This document shows, piece by piece, positions 14,701-27,058 of a stretch of 64,000 bases of DNA (the first letter of the stretch is position 1; each line of letters opens with the position of its first letter). Made by a program: the position numbers and the translations under genes. The stretch is from Chionis minor. Lineage: Eukaryota; Chordata; Aves; Charadriiformes; Chionididae. The stretch spans positions 186,001 to 250,000 of the forward strand of contig VZSF01006572.1 of the NCBI GenBank assembly GCA_013398295.1, given 5' to 3'. The notes beneath the pieces are model-generated. The model saw only the letters and a program-made list of their open reading frames with translations. It ran no database searches and was not told the origin of the DNA.

Positions 14701-16951
14701 GAAAGCCCAAGTCATCCTGAATCTTAGAGATAGCACACCAGCCTCCTAGCATTCCCCCCCACCTTACTTTTACAGCTCGCCATCTCCTGTGTGATTAAAA
14801 TGGGGGTGTTAAGAACGTTTTTCAGAATCTCTTTTCAGATTTTAATATCGTTAATATACAAAGTTGACTTGAACTGAATGATAAAAAGTTTTATGCGAGA
14901 GAACTTTTGGGATAAGCTGCATATACTCGTGTCAGCAAGAAAGAAAACACTCTCTTCCACATCCAGGAAAAAAGAAATTTAAACCATCTCCTAAAATACG
15001 TTTCACACATCCCCTCTTCATTCTAAATAAAAATAGAAGAGGACGATATAATTTACAGTCATATTTCCTTCAAATGAAGACGTTTTGAAAATTACTAAAA
15101 GCTGCAAGTTTGTTATATTTACAGTAAGCGTAAAGAATAAAACACAACCAAAATTAATCTAAAAGAGAAATAATTAAAATATTAATTTTATATCTCAATA
15201 TTTACCAGAAAACAGATATATACACCTAATTGTGTGATTTTGCTAGACATTTTCTTGTATTTTGCTATACTTTTGTATTCAGATTATGTTACTAATCTTT
15301 CCAAATTTCTGGTATGGTTAGTCATATAAATACGCAGTTTTCTAACAATGGATCTTGACTATGTCATGTCGCTATGTTAAAACTAAATCCTCCTCCCTCT
15401 CTTGCTCTACCCAAGGCCTACAATCAGAGAACTAGCTGGTGTCTGTGAGACTACAGATATAGTCACTTTTGTACTTGCTTTTTTGGCTACAGCCACACAA
15501 TATTTGTCCTGATTCCAAAGAGGTGGAATCTGTCCCACTAAACTTGCACAGAGAAATGTCATTGTTTGTTTACGTAAGTGAAAGCCTGTAAATACATCCA
15601 GATGCATATTTACAGGAAAAGTGCTTAACTGCATCGGGTGCTTTTATATTCGCCTGTACCTAACAGGATTGTTTTGGTTCCCAGATGGACGCCCCGTGGG
15701 CACAAGAAGTGTGAAAGCGCCTGTAACAAAGATACCTAGTGCCATGCCTGGGGTCCAGAAAGTGCCTCTGTGCGACAAGTGTGGGAATGGGATTCTGTAA
15801 GTTGTGTCTTTGTAGTTTTAGAAATCTCTAGTTCAAGCATGTGTCCTCAAACACCATCTCAGGCTATGGGAATGCTTTCCAAGTGATGGTCCTGGTCTCC
15901 ATCTGCACTGATGGAAAAATCCTTGTAGAGAACAAAGATACAATGACAATGTTCCCCGCTACGGAGCGCTTTTTCAGCTGGACAGGGTGCTGGGCCATCT
16001 TGTCTAGACCATGATTTGCTGAGAACGGTTTGACCAGATGATCCTTGAGGTCGCTTCCAACCTGCTATTCTACGATTATAAAAATATATTGTTCTCAATC
16101 CTATAATTATTAACCTGTACCTCCGGCATTTTCGATACAGATTATTTCAGTTTTGACAACGTACTGTGAAGGTTTTAAATAAGTTTTCTCAGGACTTTTT
16201 GCAGGTCAATCATTAACACATACATAACAAAACCAGCAGTTACCTGTGCTGCATTGTCTGAGGCTGTGAATTCTTTAAGGTTTCTTGGTAGCGTAAAGCA
16301 TCCTTCTCCCAGCCCCGTGGGAGTATCCAGAGAGCTCTGTGGGCCTGTTTTAAAACTACCAGATTTCTGTCTGAATGACATCACTAACTTCAGCAAAGAA
16401 CAAATGTAACAATGAGCTCAGAGAACACAGTCACTGAAGGAAAGAAATGTGGGTTTTTAGACTCATTTTGTCACCATTTTGATAGGTTAGACTGCACTTT
16501 CTGTGTGGTAACCAAACTAACGTTTCTTCAAACCCTACTTTTCCAATGAACTATTGCGATCAACTCTACGCCATTTTAGATCACTTCCTTGAACTCCGCT
16601 CCCAACCTTAAATTATATAGTAGTTGGCAAAACCACCAGACGAACAACCTAAAAGCCTTAAGCTAAATACCTAGAACTTACTTTGTGTCATAGCGTAAGG
16701 GTTTTTTCTCACTTTACTATGAATTAATTGTGTTTTTTTTCTTTTCATTATTTCCATCTAGAGGAACAGTGGTGAAGGCACGTGACAAATACCGGCACCC
16801 AGAATGCTTCGTGTGCTCCGACTGCAGCCTCAACCTGAAACAAAAAGGCTACTTCTTTGTGGAGGGACAGCTGTACTGTGAAGCTCATGCCCGAGCTCGC
16901 ATGAGGCCACCAGAGGGATATGAAGCAGTTACCGTTTACCCGAAATGCTAG
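5538..16951 (+). CDS. PDLIM3: PDZ and LIM domain protein 3 (ALP), 3' part of gene
   Basis: Alpha-actinin-associated adaptor of muscle Z-discs and stress fibres. Exons seen: 5538-5725, 6148-6215, 11541-11804, 14468-14595, 15685-15796, 16762-16951 (stop TAG). All are flanked by AG/GT and join in frame. The N-terminal PDZ exons lie before the window. Two isoforms are predicted. Exons 5+6 into 7-9 give 253 residues, and exon 4 into 7-9 gives 205. With the same 111-residue N-terminus, these equal the human isoforms as I recall them (364 and 316 aa). The last two exons encode one LIM domain: CDKC, then [10 protein letters not shown] and YCEAH ligands, and a short tail ending YPKC where human ends YPKA. 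Exon sequences match PDLIM3 almost residue for residue, so identity is secure. Exon numbering follows the human gene and is inferred. Confidence 0.96.
6148..6215 (+). CDS. PDLIM3: PDLIM3 alternative exon 5
   Basis: 68 nt, phase 0 in and phase 2 out. Encodes a basic linker starting [16 protein letters not shown]. The acceptor follows a pyrimidine run (ccctcttttctttacag). The donor AG|GTTAAA is weak (no G at +5), as expected for a regulated exon. It pairs with exon 6 in the long muscle isoform. Confidence 0.92.
7398..8148 (-). mobile_element. CR1 LINE, 5'-truncated
   Basis: Reverse complement of a CR1 3' end. It starts with atcatagaacagaatcacag, then the GGTTGGAAGG and TAGTCCAACCCCCCTGCC blocks. 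It continues into ORF2 C-terminal sequence ([14 protein letters not shown] residues on the minus strand, near 8100). Stops and frameshifts break the frame. Confidence 0.93.
9117..10052 (-). mobile_element. CR1 LINE, 5'-truncated, reaches the reverse transcriptase end
   Basis: Minus-strand CR1. The 3' end at about 9119 (cacagaatcattgacagaat) is slightly decayed. The minus strand near 9862-10047 encodes [20 protein letters not shown], the end of the ORF2 reverse transcriptase. The intermediate frame is broken. Confidence 0.94.
11090..11327 (+). mobile_element. CR1 LINE 3' fragment, plus strand
   Basis: Starts near gaagaggaaatggcctcaag and runs through TTCAGTGGGCAGTGGTGG to tctcttccaacctagacaat and gattctac. 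It ends 213 bp before PDLIM3 exon 6. Confidence 0.93.
11541..11804 (+). CDS. PDLIM3: PDLIM3 exon 6 (ZM-motif module B)
   Basis: 264 nt, phase 2 in and phase 2 out. Starts with a Ser/Gly-rich stretch ([18 protein letters not shown]), then [15 protein letters not shown] and a second ZM-type motif ([18 protein letters not shown]). Donor AG|GTAATG is moderate. Upstream lies an unusual pyrimidine-rich duplicated tract (11380-11425) and a CR1 3' end. Confidence 0.95.
14468..14595 (+). CDS. PDLIM3: PDLIM3 exon 7
   Basis: 128 nt, phase 2 to 1. Encodes [20 protein letters not shown] and the following linker. It is common to both isoforms: AG|T from exon 6 gives Ser, AA|T from exon 4 gives Asn. Donor G|GTGGTT is weak. 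Confidence 0.94.
15685..15796 (+). CDS. PDLIM3: PDLIM3 exon 8 (start of LIM domain)
   Basis: 112 nt, phase 1 to 2. Linker [18 protein letters not shown], then LCDKCGNGI supplying the first two zinc-ligand cysteines. Donor CT|GTAAGT is strong. Confidence 0.94.
16008..16082 (+). mobile_element. CR1 3' tail, short relic
   Basis: Contains ACCAGATGATCCTTGAGGTC, CTTCCAACCTG and attctacgatta, the terminal CR1 blocks. Only about 75 bp is recognisable. Confidence 0.75.
16762..16951 (+). CDS. PDLIM3: PDLIM3 terminal coding exon (LIM domain, stop)
   Basis: 190 nt. Encodes [20 protein letters not shown], the remaining zinc ligands and the C-terminal tail, ending in TAG at 16949-16951. Acceptor is tttccatctag. 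The last residue is Cys where human has Ala. Confidence 0.97.
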
Positions 16952-17580
16952 TCTTACCTTAACACACAAGTCTATGCATGCACACAAAAAAGCCATTAAC
17001 AGCTTAGAACTGCAGTGCAAGTGTCAGGACTTCTGCCTGATTCCAAAGTAGCAGCTTTTAAACCTTTTCTTGTGGGATTCTGAGGGAGGTGGAAGTCCCT
17101 ATTCACCAGCAGTAGCCTATTACACCAGTAAAATTCTGCTAAGATATTATCTTTGACATTGCAAATGTAACTCAACGAAGTATAAGCTAAAACAGCTGTA
17201 CTGGAATAAAAAAGTGAAACAGATGAGGTATTACACGATTAATACAGCAGACACATAAGTGATGTAATCAAGACATTAAATGTAAATTAAGTATCTATGC
17301 AAACACCAAAACCATCAAAGTGTTACAGGCTGGGCCCTAACAACTGTAGGAACTCGGCAGATCTTTAGAAAAGCAGCGATTTTACATGGATAGTACAAAA
17401 CAAGCAGTTGTTCGTGTCTGCTTCCACCATCTACTATTCAACTACCATTACTGTATGCCAAACATAGATTTTGCTTACTCTGCTTTGACTTTGGGGCTAT
17501 ACTGACTTAATTTTCTGATGCAACAACTGTGATAAGGAACAAATCTCAATTCATACAATAAAACGGCTAATATAATAAAG
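16952..17580 (+). other. PDLIM3: PDLIM3 3' UTR (proposed) with poly(A) signals
   Basis: Follows the stop codon. Two AATAAA hexamers lie at 17558-17563 and 17574-17579, about 0.6 kb after the stop. They make a plausible 3' end, although longer 3' UTRs cannot be excluded. Confidence 0.5.
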
Positions 17581-20500
17581 ACTGTTCAGTAAGAAGCAAA
17601 ATAGAAGTTCTACATCGTTTTAATCATTTGCAATGAAATCAGCGTTCACATCACTTAGCAGAAAATTGTTCTGAGGCATGCACACACATACATTGTTTTT
17701 TGGGAAAAAAAAAAACCCACCACACGCACTTTAATAGGAACTCACTGCAAATTAAGAGTGAAAATAAATTTTAAAACCTCACTGCAGAAAATGGTACTGG
17801 TTTTTTGCATCTCCATCTTTCAATTTCCATAATAGAAACAATGGAGAAATATCATCATACTATCTTTATTGCTGGTAAATTAAAACTTGGACAACTTTAA
17901 AAATAAGTGTTAAGTAAAATATGCAAAGAAAGGTCTTTTATAAAAAGCCTGGTGAAGTCCTAAGAAAAAAAAAAAAAAGCTGAAAGAATACAGTTTTTAA
18001 ATCTATTTCTTGAACTGTTTTAAGGGCTACATTGCTTTCAGGTAGGTGTCAGCTACATATACACACCTGACTGACAAACTGAACCTGAGCATTTTTAAAA
18101 AATATTAACACAATTCATAAGTTATTTACTGGGGTATTTTGAACCTGCTTTAAAGTAGAAAAATCTACAAAATTTTATATCAAGTCTACAAGACTAGCAG
18201 AAATTAACAACTTAGTGGCAAACAATTTTAAGTTGTAGACTAGGAAAAGTATGTAAGATGCTGAGAACATAAGAAGAATATGGAATTAAAATAAGAAACT
18301 ACACATACTTTAAATTTATTTTAAAAATTCAGATGAGTCTCAAAGCTTGAAATAGAATGTCCACATAGTCAAAGACTTTTCAAAATGTCTTAAAGTATTA
18401 TTTGAGCATTTAAATGTTTTAAAATGTGTGTGTCACTGCATTTACGATTTATGCCTGCGTATCAAAAGCAGACATTAAAAAAGTGTTGCACCCTTTTAAA
18501 GGTTAGTTCCTGAATTATTTGAGGGCAAAAAACATAATCGTGCTCCTCACGTATCATGGAGGCTACGTGTAACATTTATATTTTCCCACTGACAAAGCCC
18601 ATTAAATAAGTCTGAAAATCCTTTGGAAACTGAGAGCACACATAATGTCTATTTTTACAAACCTAAAATGTCACCAGTGTTTTAAAATATTTGCTTAATG
18701 TTCTTTTCTTTGTGGAGTTACTGAAGGTAAAAATAAATCTTCTACATACGATAAAGATTCTGTATTTCTTTTCAACTGGTATGAAAAATGAGAAAGTGAG
18801 TGTTGAGTGACTTGACAATAATAGAAGTTTGGCATTTTCAGCCTGACAGAAAAGTATGCTTCAGATTTATCAAACCACTGGCAAGAATGAAACACAATTT
18901 TTGTATTAGGCATTTGAGTATATCATCTGGGGAAAATAGCTTTCTAAAATGGAATGAGATCATGTGCCTTCAAAACTGAAGACCCCGAACTGCTCTCTAA
19001 CAGGCCAAACACAGCAATCGTAAATGGGGGGAAACTCTCGGAAACGTAAATACAAGAACGGTTAGGTTAAAAGAAAGTCATAGAACATGACCTGATGCCA
19101 AAACTTTGGGGAAAGTTCAGTGGTATTGCATCATCACACGGTGCTATTTTGAGAGGTTTAAGGTTGGACATGACTTTGATAGAATTAGAAAGCAAGACTA
19201 TCTAATTGCAAGTACCGACCTATGTGAAAACCTTTACACCAAAATAACAGAAAGGAAACAACAATTTTCAGTTAACGCAGATTCTAAAATCCTTGATCCT
19301 GATAGAGGAAAAAAATAGGAATTCTCATCCTACAGTCATTTCAGTCTGGAAATTGAATATAAAGGCTTAAATGTGAAAGAAAGATACAGCAATCCTCTGC
19401 ATCGCGTGCTCAAGGCTGAATTCTTTATCTCAGTAGGGTGTGAGTGGCTCCTGGCACAAATCCTTCACAAAGCGTCCAGCTAAAGAACTATCCACTTTAT
19501 TTATCTCTGGCTTAAGAATGGCACAGCCAGTAAATCATGACAGCTTAATGCTACTATGCCTCTCAGCTGTGTCCAGGCTTTTTTATATATATATTACCAG
19601 CCACAGAGAGCCATGGCATTTATTTTTAGATGGAGACAAAGATAGTAAGTGTGACTTCACATGCTTGTTATCTCGACCCTTCAGATGCTGCTCGACAGGT
19701 GTGAAAAGCTTTCCTCAGCTGTGCTGCTGCTGCATAAACAGCAGGGCCCTTCCGGGAGATGCAAAAAAACTCATGTGAAACTCTAATTCTCCAGATGAGC
19801 AAGCCAAGAACTGCATCTGAAAATACCCAGATTCATTTATATGCTACTTTGGTATCAATTGTTCCACAACAAATGCTTTTGGTCTTTAAAGTAATGCTGA
19901 AGTGTTGCCCACAATTTGAAACCTGAAAGGTTCTCTACAGCAGTTAAAAGAAACTATGGTGTTTCCACCAACTCAATAACTTTTTTTTCAGTTTTTCCAA
20001 CCACGTTTCACCACTTAAAAAAATTAGACTAACGCTTTAGTTCAGATCAGAAGTTCGCTATTGAAAGTAAAGCCCTCCATCACTCCAATTTCCTGTGTTT
20101 TGATTCACATCACGCAACAGCTTCAAGAGCACGCAAAGTGGGATCCTTTGAGATGAAATTCAACTAGAAGATGGTGGCCACTGCTAATGCACACCAACCA
20201 CTAATAGGAATTCAGTCCATAGAATCAAACTAGAGCTAACCAGCCCCTTCCCCAAACACCTATCAGGTAGATGCCAAGTCCTCCAGACCAACTGAGCTGC
20301 TCCCACTGCACCACGCCGCCTGCTCCCGCAGACGTAGCTTAGAGCGTTCCTTGCAACGTGCAAAGAGCAAAAATTTCTTAAATTAAATTACCGACTGTTC
20401 AGAACAAAAGATACATCCAGTCTCAGAATTTGGCCCCAGCTTCAGATGTCCCAAAGCTCAGAGATCAAGATTTTTGGTTCAAATTTCTATAACCCATTTA

Positions 20501-23500
20501 AAAGGAAACAACCGTGCAGTTGGGTATAGATCTGACTTGCATTTAAAATATGTGCGCTTGATTTAAAGGTTGTTTTAGGGGGCCTTTTTCACAAGGACAA
20601 GTTTATTATTTACCTAGTAGGCTCATACATTTATAAATAAATTTTATAAATTAAAAAAAACAACATGTTCCTTGGCATATATCCAGCAAACACTCTCTCT
20701 GAAGGCAACCGTACTCCACAGATTTGCCCTTTTGTGTTTCTTTTTTGTCTCCTGTCACCCAAGCAAGCTATTCAGATAGCTTATTTTGAAATTGTTAACG
20801 AGAAACTTCCACAAGCATATCGTTCCTTTTTTCTTAATACATGAAGTCTTAAAATAAAATGCATACAAGAAGTCCTCAGCACATGCTCAGTACCACCAAC
20901 TAAAATCTGTTTCCACAACATAGGCTTGATAAGCAATGTTACCTACACAATGTCCAAGTTCACAAGGGATTTTGTTTCTATATATGGTAAAGCACCGTTT
21001 TGTTTTAGCATACTCAGTGAGTGTTTTTAGTTACACTCAGTCTACCTAATCCTCCCTCCCCCTGCACTAGTGCATGATCCAAAGACCAGTAAAGCTTTTA
21101 GCAAAGTCTTGAAAGATTGTATATTGTATTACTCAGAAAAAAATGGTCTCTTTGGCACAGGCTAAGACAGTTGTTCAAAATACAACTTTAAAGAAACACC
21201 GTTTCATACAGTTCATGTGCTGACAAAAGTGACAAATCCAGAAACACTGTTGTTGTTGAGTAGTTAAAATCTATTATTTATTACTCAGAAAAGAGTAAAT
21301 CACAAAAAAAGACTCTATGACTGCAAAAGTTACAATCAATCTTTCAGTCTGCTTAAAGGTAAAATATCTTTCCCACATATTGACTATTCAGTTTGCATAA
21401 AGAACTCCTTCAACCTACTAATTATAAATTAATGCTATCTGTTTAGTAATCGTGTTTCTGACTGACTGAAATTTCTCTAATTGGCAGTGCCACAAATGAT
21501 TCTCACCACTGTCATACTTTGTTGAGACTGCACTCATAACATTTTTACTTCTACAGCTTGCACATTTAAGAAAGCTGGGAGTGGGCTGACACTGACAATT
21601 ATGAGACGCTTAACTTAGGCACATTTATTTTGGCTTTTTAATATTTTCCAAGAATTGCATCCCTTTCTGCTGCTTTACTCTTGTAAATTCCCTAACTGAG
21701 GGAGTTTTACTTTCACTGCAAGAATACCCCAACCTTCCAAACCACAGCCTGCTTTACCACAGCCTTATGAGAGCTCCCGTTCACTACTCTAGATCCCCTG
21801 CCCCTCTTTAAGCTAGCCAATTCAAAACTAGCTATATGCACGTAGAATGTATGAGGTGAAAAGTGTAATTGTTTCAAAGTGAGATTCTTCTACCCTCTAC
21901 CTTCTCTCATTTTATTATTTATAAGAAAGGCATACATTACAAAAACACTCAGAAACAGAAATGGCTCAGCTGTATCAGTCACTGTACAGAGAATAAGAAA
22001 TAATTGGTAGCCCACAGTTTAAAATTCAGACTCAGCAGACAAGGCAATGACAATATGGAAAAGACACAATATGAAGGACAAATGATATGATCATTTATAA
22101 ACATTTTGTTTTTTAGCTTTTTTCATATAAGATTGGTGGACTGAGGTTGAAATAAAGAAGCTGTAAAAAAGTTAAAGTGAGAGAAAGAGGCACAAATAAT
22201 CATTCAGCACAGCACAAAGAAAGAACACACAGAGTAAAATGTGTAAAAACTCATCATATACCAAGACACCAGGAAGATCTTTTATCAGCTGACCCAGTTG
22301 CTGGCTGGCTCATAACAATTTCTCTCTTCCATAAACTCAAATGAACTGGAAAAATGAGAGACCAGGTAAGGATCCTGCTCTGTGTTAACAGGACTAGTTC
22401 TTTGCACTTCTGTTCGAGTACAAATTAATTTATGACTACACAACCTCAGGCATTTCAGGAGATTCTTTGATCCTAATACAGGATTGTAATTCTAAAAATG
22501 TTTTTTTCTTCCCTAACTCATAAATGCATCTATCCTTTTCCATTCTCACTATGACTTGCTATGAGATTCTTCTCTACGAACACACACACCACACAGCTGT
22601 TAATTGCCATTCCTACATACTTCCTATTCACTCCTTATTAACAACCAGCCTCCCTGAATCGAGAGCTACACTCCCCTTTGACAGCACAAAAGAGTAATGT
22701 TTCCAAAATGATGCACTGAGATACAGTGCTGTCTTCCCTCCCAGGTCCACAAAAATGCTAACGAGGTAAGTCCCTTTATTAAGTGTGGAGTTCTATTGAC
22801 TCTGTGACATAAATGCTGTTCTTTGAAAATCACACCTACACACAGATGTAGCTTTAGATGTCTTTTGGCAAAAGCTGTCTCATCTATTGCCCTGCTCGAG
22901 GCAGAAGGAACGATTGAGTAAAATATGCTTTACAGTGGTAGCACCTGGGCAAATAACAAGCTGGCAAATCAGTCATGGTTCTACTCTGGCATGTACAGAA
23001 AAAAACAAAACCTTTGCGGCATTCAGACTGCCGTGCTGCACGGGACCTCAGCGCTGTTTGCCAAAAGGCTTTTCACCACAATTAAATTTCCTGGAAACAA
23101 ACCCTCCCCCTAACTGCTGAAAGGGCTCAAACTCGCGTTCTCACTATGCTACAAAAGAAAATAGAGTAATCTGACAGCAGGACAATCTCTTTCTTCCCCA
23201 AATTCCAAGGTAAGACAGTAATGTTAAGTGCCTAACCTTGTGTCTTAAATACAAATAACAGAGGATACTGGATACATGGTAAAATGAATTAATAGAGTAG
23301 AACAATGTAATAGTTACACTCATGCAGATTCCTACACATGGAAGTGGGCAAGTTCGCCACAGTGGTGATAAAAGGATCCTCTTTTGAATTTATATCTTAA
23401 ATGACTCTGCCCTTGATACTTCAGGCCTCCCTCAAAGACATCAAGTTACGTAAACTGGCCAGAGCTCTGACTACCACACTGCCTCTCAAGCTAGAGAGCC

Positions 23501-23894
23501 AAACTGACACCCCCAAATATTTAACGTATTCTGTCTCTGTGATCACCCCGGCAGCCCCCCATGCCTCACATTCTTGTGTCCTTACTGCCATCATGTTTTA
23601 ATAAGCCTGTCTCGGCTGCACCTGTTCAAAGGTTCGTGGAACGTGTCCATTCACCCTCTCACAATAAGCAAGAGGTGACAGCTGTCCCTGTAGCTGATTC
23701 TAACATTTCTGTCATATTTAGGGACACAGACAAATTTAATCAGCTGTTCATGTTTAGCCCATATTTCCCTAAGAAGACCCACAGGACTATACAGACCTGA
23801 ACCATGCAGTCTCAAGACCGGTTGGCATCTGATACTGCAAGTTATGAGAACTATGGTCTGTTTCCAGATGTCTCTCCTTTTTTTTCTGGGGCCT
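17581..23894. other. AT-rich intergenic stretch, no gene seen
   Basis: No splice-supported exon, no LINE or LTR that I recognise. Poly-A and TA runs occur (for example about 17701-17714, 17964-17978, 19583-19596). By synteny CCDC110 would be expected on the plus strand between here and 33 kb, but no long coiled-coil exon is visible. Confidence 0.6.
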
Positions 23895-24368
23895 GCAACA
23901 TCAGAAGGACATGGACCTGTTGGAGCGGGGCCAGAGGAGGCCACGGAGATGCTGTGAGAGTTGGAGCCCCTCTGCTGTGAGGACAGGCTGGGAGAGCTGG
24001 CGGTGTTCAGCCTGGAGAAGGGAAAGCTCCGTGGAGATCTTAGAGCCCCTTCTAGTACCTAAAGGAGAGCTACAAGAAAGCTGGAGAGAGACACTGGAGC
24101 TGGGAGTGGAGCCATAGGACGAGGGGGAACAGTTTTAGAGTGAAAGAGGGGAGATTTAGTTTAGATCTCAGGAGGAAATTTTTGACTATAGGTGTGGCAA
24201 GATCCTGGCCCAGGTTGCCCAGAGAAGCTGTGGCTGCCCCATCCCTGGAGGTTCAAGGCCAGGTTGGACGGGGCTTGGAGCAACTTGGTCTAGTGGGAGC
24301 TGTCCCTGCCCAGGGCAGCGGGGTGGAACTAGATGATCTTTAAGGTCCCTTCCAACTCTAATAATTAA
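23895..24368 (+). mobile_element. CR1 LINE 3' fragment, plus strand
   Basis: Begins around AGAAGGACATGGACCTGTTG. It continues through the AGGAGGCC and GAGAGCTGGCGGTGTTCAGC blocks to TAGATGATCTTTAAGGTCCC and a degenerate tail (ctaataattaattgatt). It is older or of a different subfamily than the copies with a GATTCTATGATTCT end. Confidence 0.9.
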
Positions 24369-26329
24369 TTGATTTTTTATTTTTTTTTTAAATAGAAACA
24401 GTTAGTGAATACTACTGCTGACTCTTTCTGTGAAAGCTTTCCTTAAGGAAGAAACAACAAATGTCAAATATCAGTTAAGGAAAATACTAGTAATCCTTGG
24501 CAGTGACTCCCAGCAAAAGATTCTGAGTCTAGCTCATGGAAGAGTACTGAAGAAACACCTCTAGAGACAACATTGTCACTAATGTCAGAATAGGATCCAA
24601 AAAAACCTCAAAAATTGTGAGAGACAGATTAAAGTGACAGATTCTATGTTCTATTAGTTATGGATTGCGAACATAAGCCAAAGCTTTTTTTCCCCCTTAT
24701 GATGCGACAAAAATGAAAAAAAAATTACATCTGTGTTGGAAAGTAAGTAGCTAAAGATAAAGTTTATGTTTGTTGCGTTGTGTAATACTGCAGGACTAAT
24801 TTGAGCCTCTAAACTCTTCAGCTGTCCCTCGACAGGTGTCAAGCAGTTTCACCAACTTTGTACTTCTGCAAAAACATGTTAGAACTATTTGGAGAGCGTG
24901 AAAACCTCAAATATTACAGCTACACCATTCCTAAGGACTGAGAGGCGCAATCCCAAATTAACTCTATCTACATAATTGCGAACTATCCTTCCAAAATGAT
25001 GTTCAAATGTACCATTATCAACATCTTTGCAAATCTGTGGAACTATCATCTTCCAATCCTGTAAGCACACGTGTAAGCTTTTAGCATAAGCACTGAATGA
25101 CAAGTCCCATGACAATATTAAAAAATTCAGATTTCCTCAACATCTCCCACCACGAAATTAGTTAACCGATTATATTCTAGATTTCATCCACTTCCTCCCC
25201 TATTTAAAAAAATAAATAAATAAAAGAGATGACGACACACAATTTGAATAAGTAAGATAAAGGTGGTGGTTGAATTTGGTCTTTCATCAACAAATCCCAC
25301 CAGATGATAGAATGGTTAGGTCAGAAGGGACAACTGAACAGCCCCAACTCTCTCAGTATGCCTTCCCAGCAGAGATCCTTAGCTTTTATGCAATATTGGG
25401 TTCAATAATATATATAACTTCCACCAATTAACTTATACAAAACTTAAAAACCTGACACAGATCAACGTTCAAATAAAATGTTAAAAAGTACTTTACCTTT
25501 GTCAGCACAGCTTTCCAAAGTATTGGCAATGACATGTTAGCAGTTCCTTCTACAACCAAAGCATTCCCGTGTGCACCAGCCTTACAGGTGCTTTCTGAGA
25601 AGCAATCAGGCTTAACAACCTGTGCCTGACAGGACAAACTTTATTCACCTGAGCCCCCTCGTTAGGGGAGGAGTCTGCTCACTCAAACACAAGTTATTCA
25701 CAGTTATTCACAGGTGTGGTGGTGACAGAAGCCCCTGGGGGTACATGTTTTGCTAAGGTTGCTTTACCTCTTTCAAAGAGATGCTCGCTCTTGGCAGGAG
25801 CCCAGGCTGCTTCCTCAGAGAACTTCTAGATACCAGTTCTCCTGGAGATGATCCTGTCCTGCGCCAGGAGCTGCAGAAATGAGGAGAGGGAAGAAATTTT
25901 GCCCCTCTCCTATGAAATGCTGCATAAACCCTACTTTTTCTGTCTCTAGTTCATGTGAACTCCAGTTTGCCCTTACTTCATAGGAACTGGGGTGACAAAA
26001 ACAATCAAGGACAAAGTACAGTCTCCTTAAGTCATCTCTCCTCTGCTGGAATACACTTTACCAATTTAAGACACTTAACTGGTATTTCATACCTTTTCCA
26101 AAGCCCAGTACTGAATGAAATGGGGCCTACAATAATTGTTGACATTCTGTTAATGGGTAAACAGCATTGGTAGAAGTGAACTGTACATGTCTTGATCGGT
26201 AAGTGGCCATTTGCATAAGGATTATATTTATCTCTGACTACAGCTCTACTCTGTGGCAAAGGAAACCTGGTTACCAGGTACCCTGGTACTCGTACTGTGC
26301 AATATAACTGTTACGCTAAATATTCCACC
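24369..26329. other. Intergenic, nothing recognised apart from a weak CR1 relic
   Basis: Mixed-composition sequence with no splice-supported exon and no RNA gene. The short open frames on both strands are not supported by codon pattern or flanking signals. Confidence 0.55.
25300..25380 (-). mobile_element. Possible CR1 relic
   Basis: ATGATAGAATGGTTAGGTCAGAAGGGAC resembles the reversed CR1 3' end. The following CCCAACTCTCTCAG resembles an internal CR1 block, as if joined by a deletion. This is a weak match. Confidence 0.35.
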
Positions 26330-26415
26330 AGAATTGTCCTTGCCCATGGTAGGGGGGTTGGAACTAGATGATCTTTTAAGGTCCCTTCCAACCTAGACCA
26401 TTCTATGATTCTAAT
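26330..26415 (+). mobile_element. CR1 3' tail, plus strand
   Basis: Contains GGGGGGTTGGAACTAGATGA, TTAAGGTCCCTTCCAACC and attctatgattct. Only the last 85 bp or so is present. A larger CR1 fragment in the same orientation starts about 140 bp further on. Confidence 0.9.
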
Positions 26416-26554
26416 TTGTACAGAAATTTCTGTTCTAAGTATAAAGCCATGGAAAACAACGCACAAGGTATGAGCTTCATTTTGCAGTACCTTATTAGCT
26501 GTTTTTCTTTTCCAGGCAATTCCTAATAATCCACAACAGTCTATTGCTTCTGTA

Positions 26555-27058
26555 ATGTGGGGCCCCTCACTCCAAGAAAGACACTGAGATGCTGGAGCGT
26601 GTCCAGAGAAGGGCACCAGAGCTGGTGAGGGCTCTGGAGCACAAGTCCTATGAGGAGCGGCTGAGGGAACTGGGGTTGTTCAGCCTGGAGAAGAGGAGGC
26701 TGAGGGGAGACCTTCTCGCTCTCTACAACTGCCTGAGAGGAGGGTGTAGCCAGGGGGGGTCGGTCTCTTCTCCCAAGAAACAGGCTATAGGACAAGAGGA
26801 AATGGCCTCAAGTTGCACCGGGGGAGGTTTAGATTGGTATGAGGAAAAATGTCTTCACAGAAAGGGCTATCAAGCATTGGCACAGGCTGCCCAGGGCAGT
26901 GGTGGAGTCGCCATCCCTGAGGTATTTCCCAGCCGGGCAGACGTGGTGCTGAGGGACATGGGTTAGGGGTGGGTTTGGCAGTGCCAGGTTGATGGTTGGA
27001 CTTGATGATCTGAAAGGTCCCTTCCGACCTAGACGATTCTATGGTTCTATGATTCTAA
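26555..27058 (+). mobile_element. CR1 LINE 3' fragment, plus strand
   Basis: About 0.5 kb. The plus strand encodes [20 protein letters not shown] and [20 protein letters not shown], typical of the CR1 ORF2 C-terminus. It ends in CGATTCTATGGTTCTATGATTCT. The coding frame is disrupted. Confidence 0.95.

Larger units (their letters stand above)
11805..16761 (+). other. PDLIM3 introns 6-8, little content
   Basis: Intronic stretches 11805-14467, 14596-15684 and 15797-16761. The only recognisable element is a short CR1 3' tail near 16008-16082. About 12150-12220 is an AT-rich run of TTAATAA-like words. Confidence 0.65.

Noticed and set aside
24885..25115. Minus-strand open frame of 76 codons resembling a possible transposase fragment
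   Set aside because: No catalytic motif, terminal repeats or recognisable family; no splice support.
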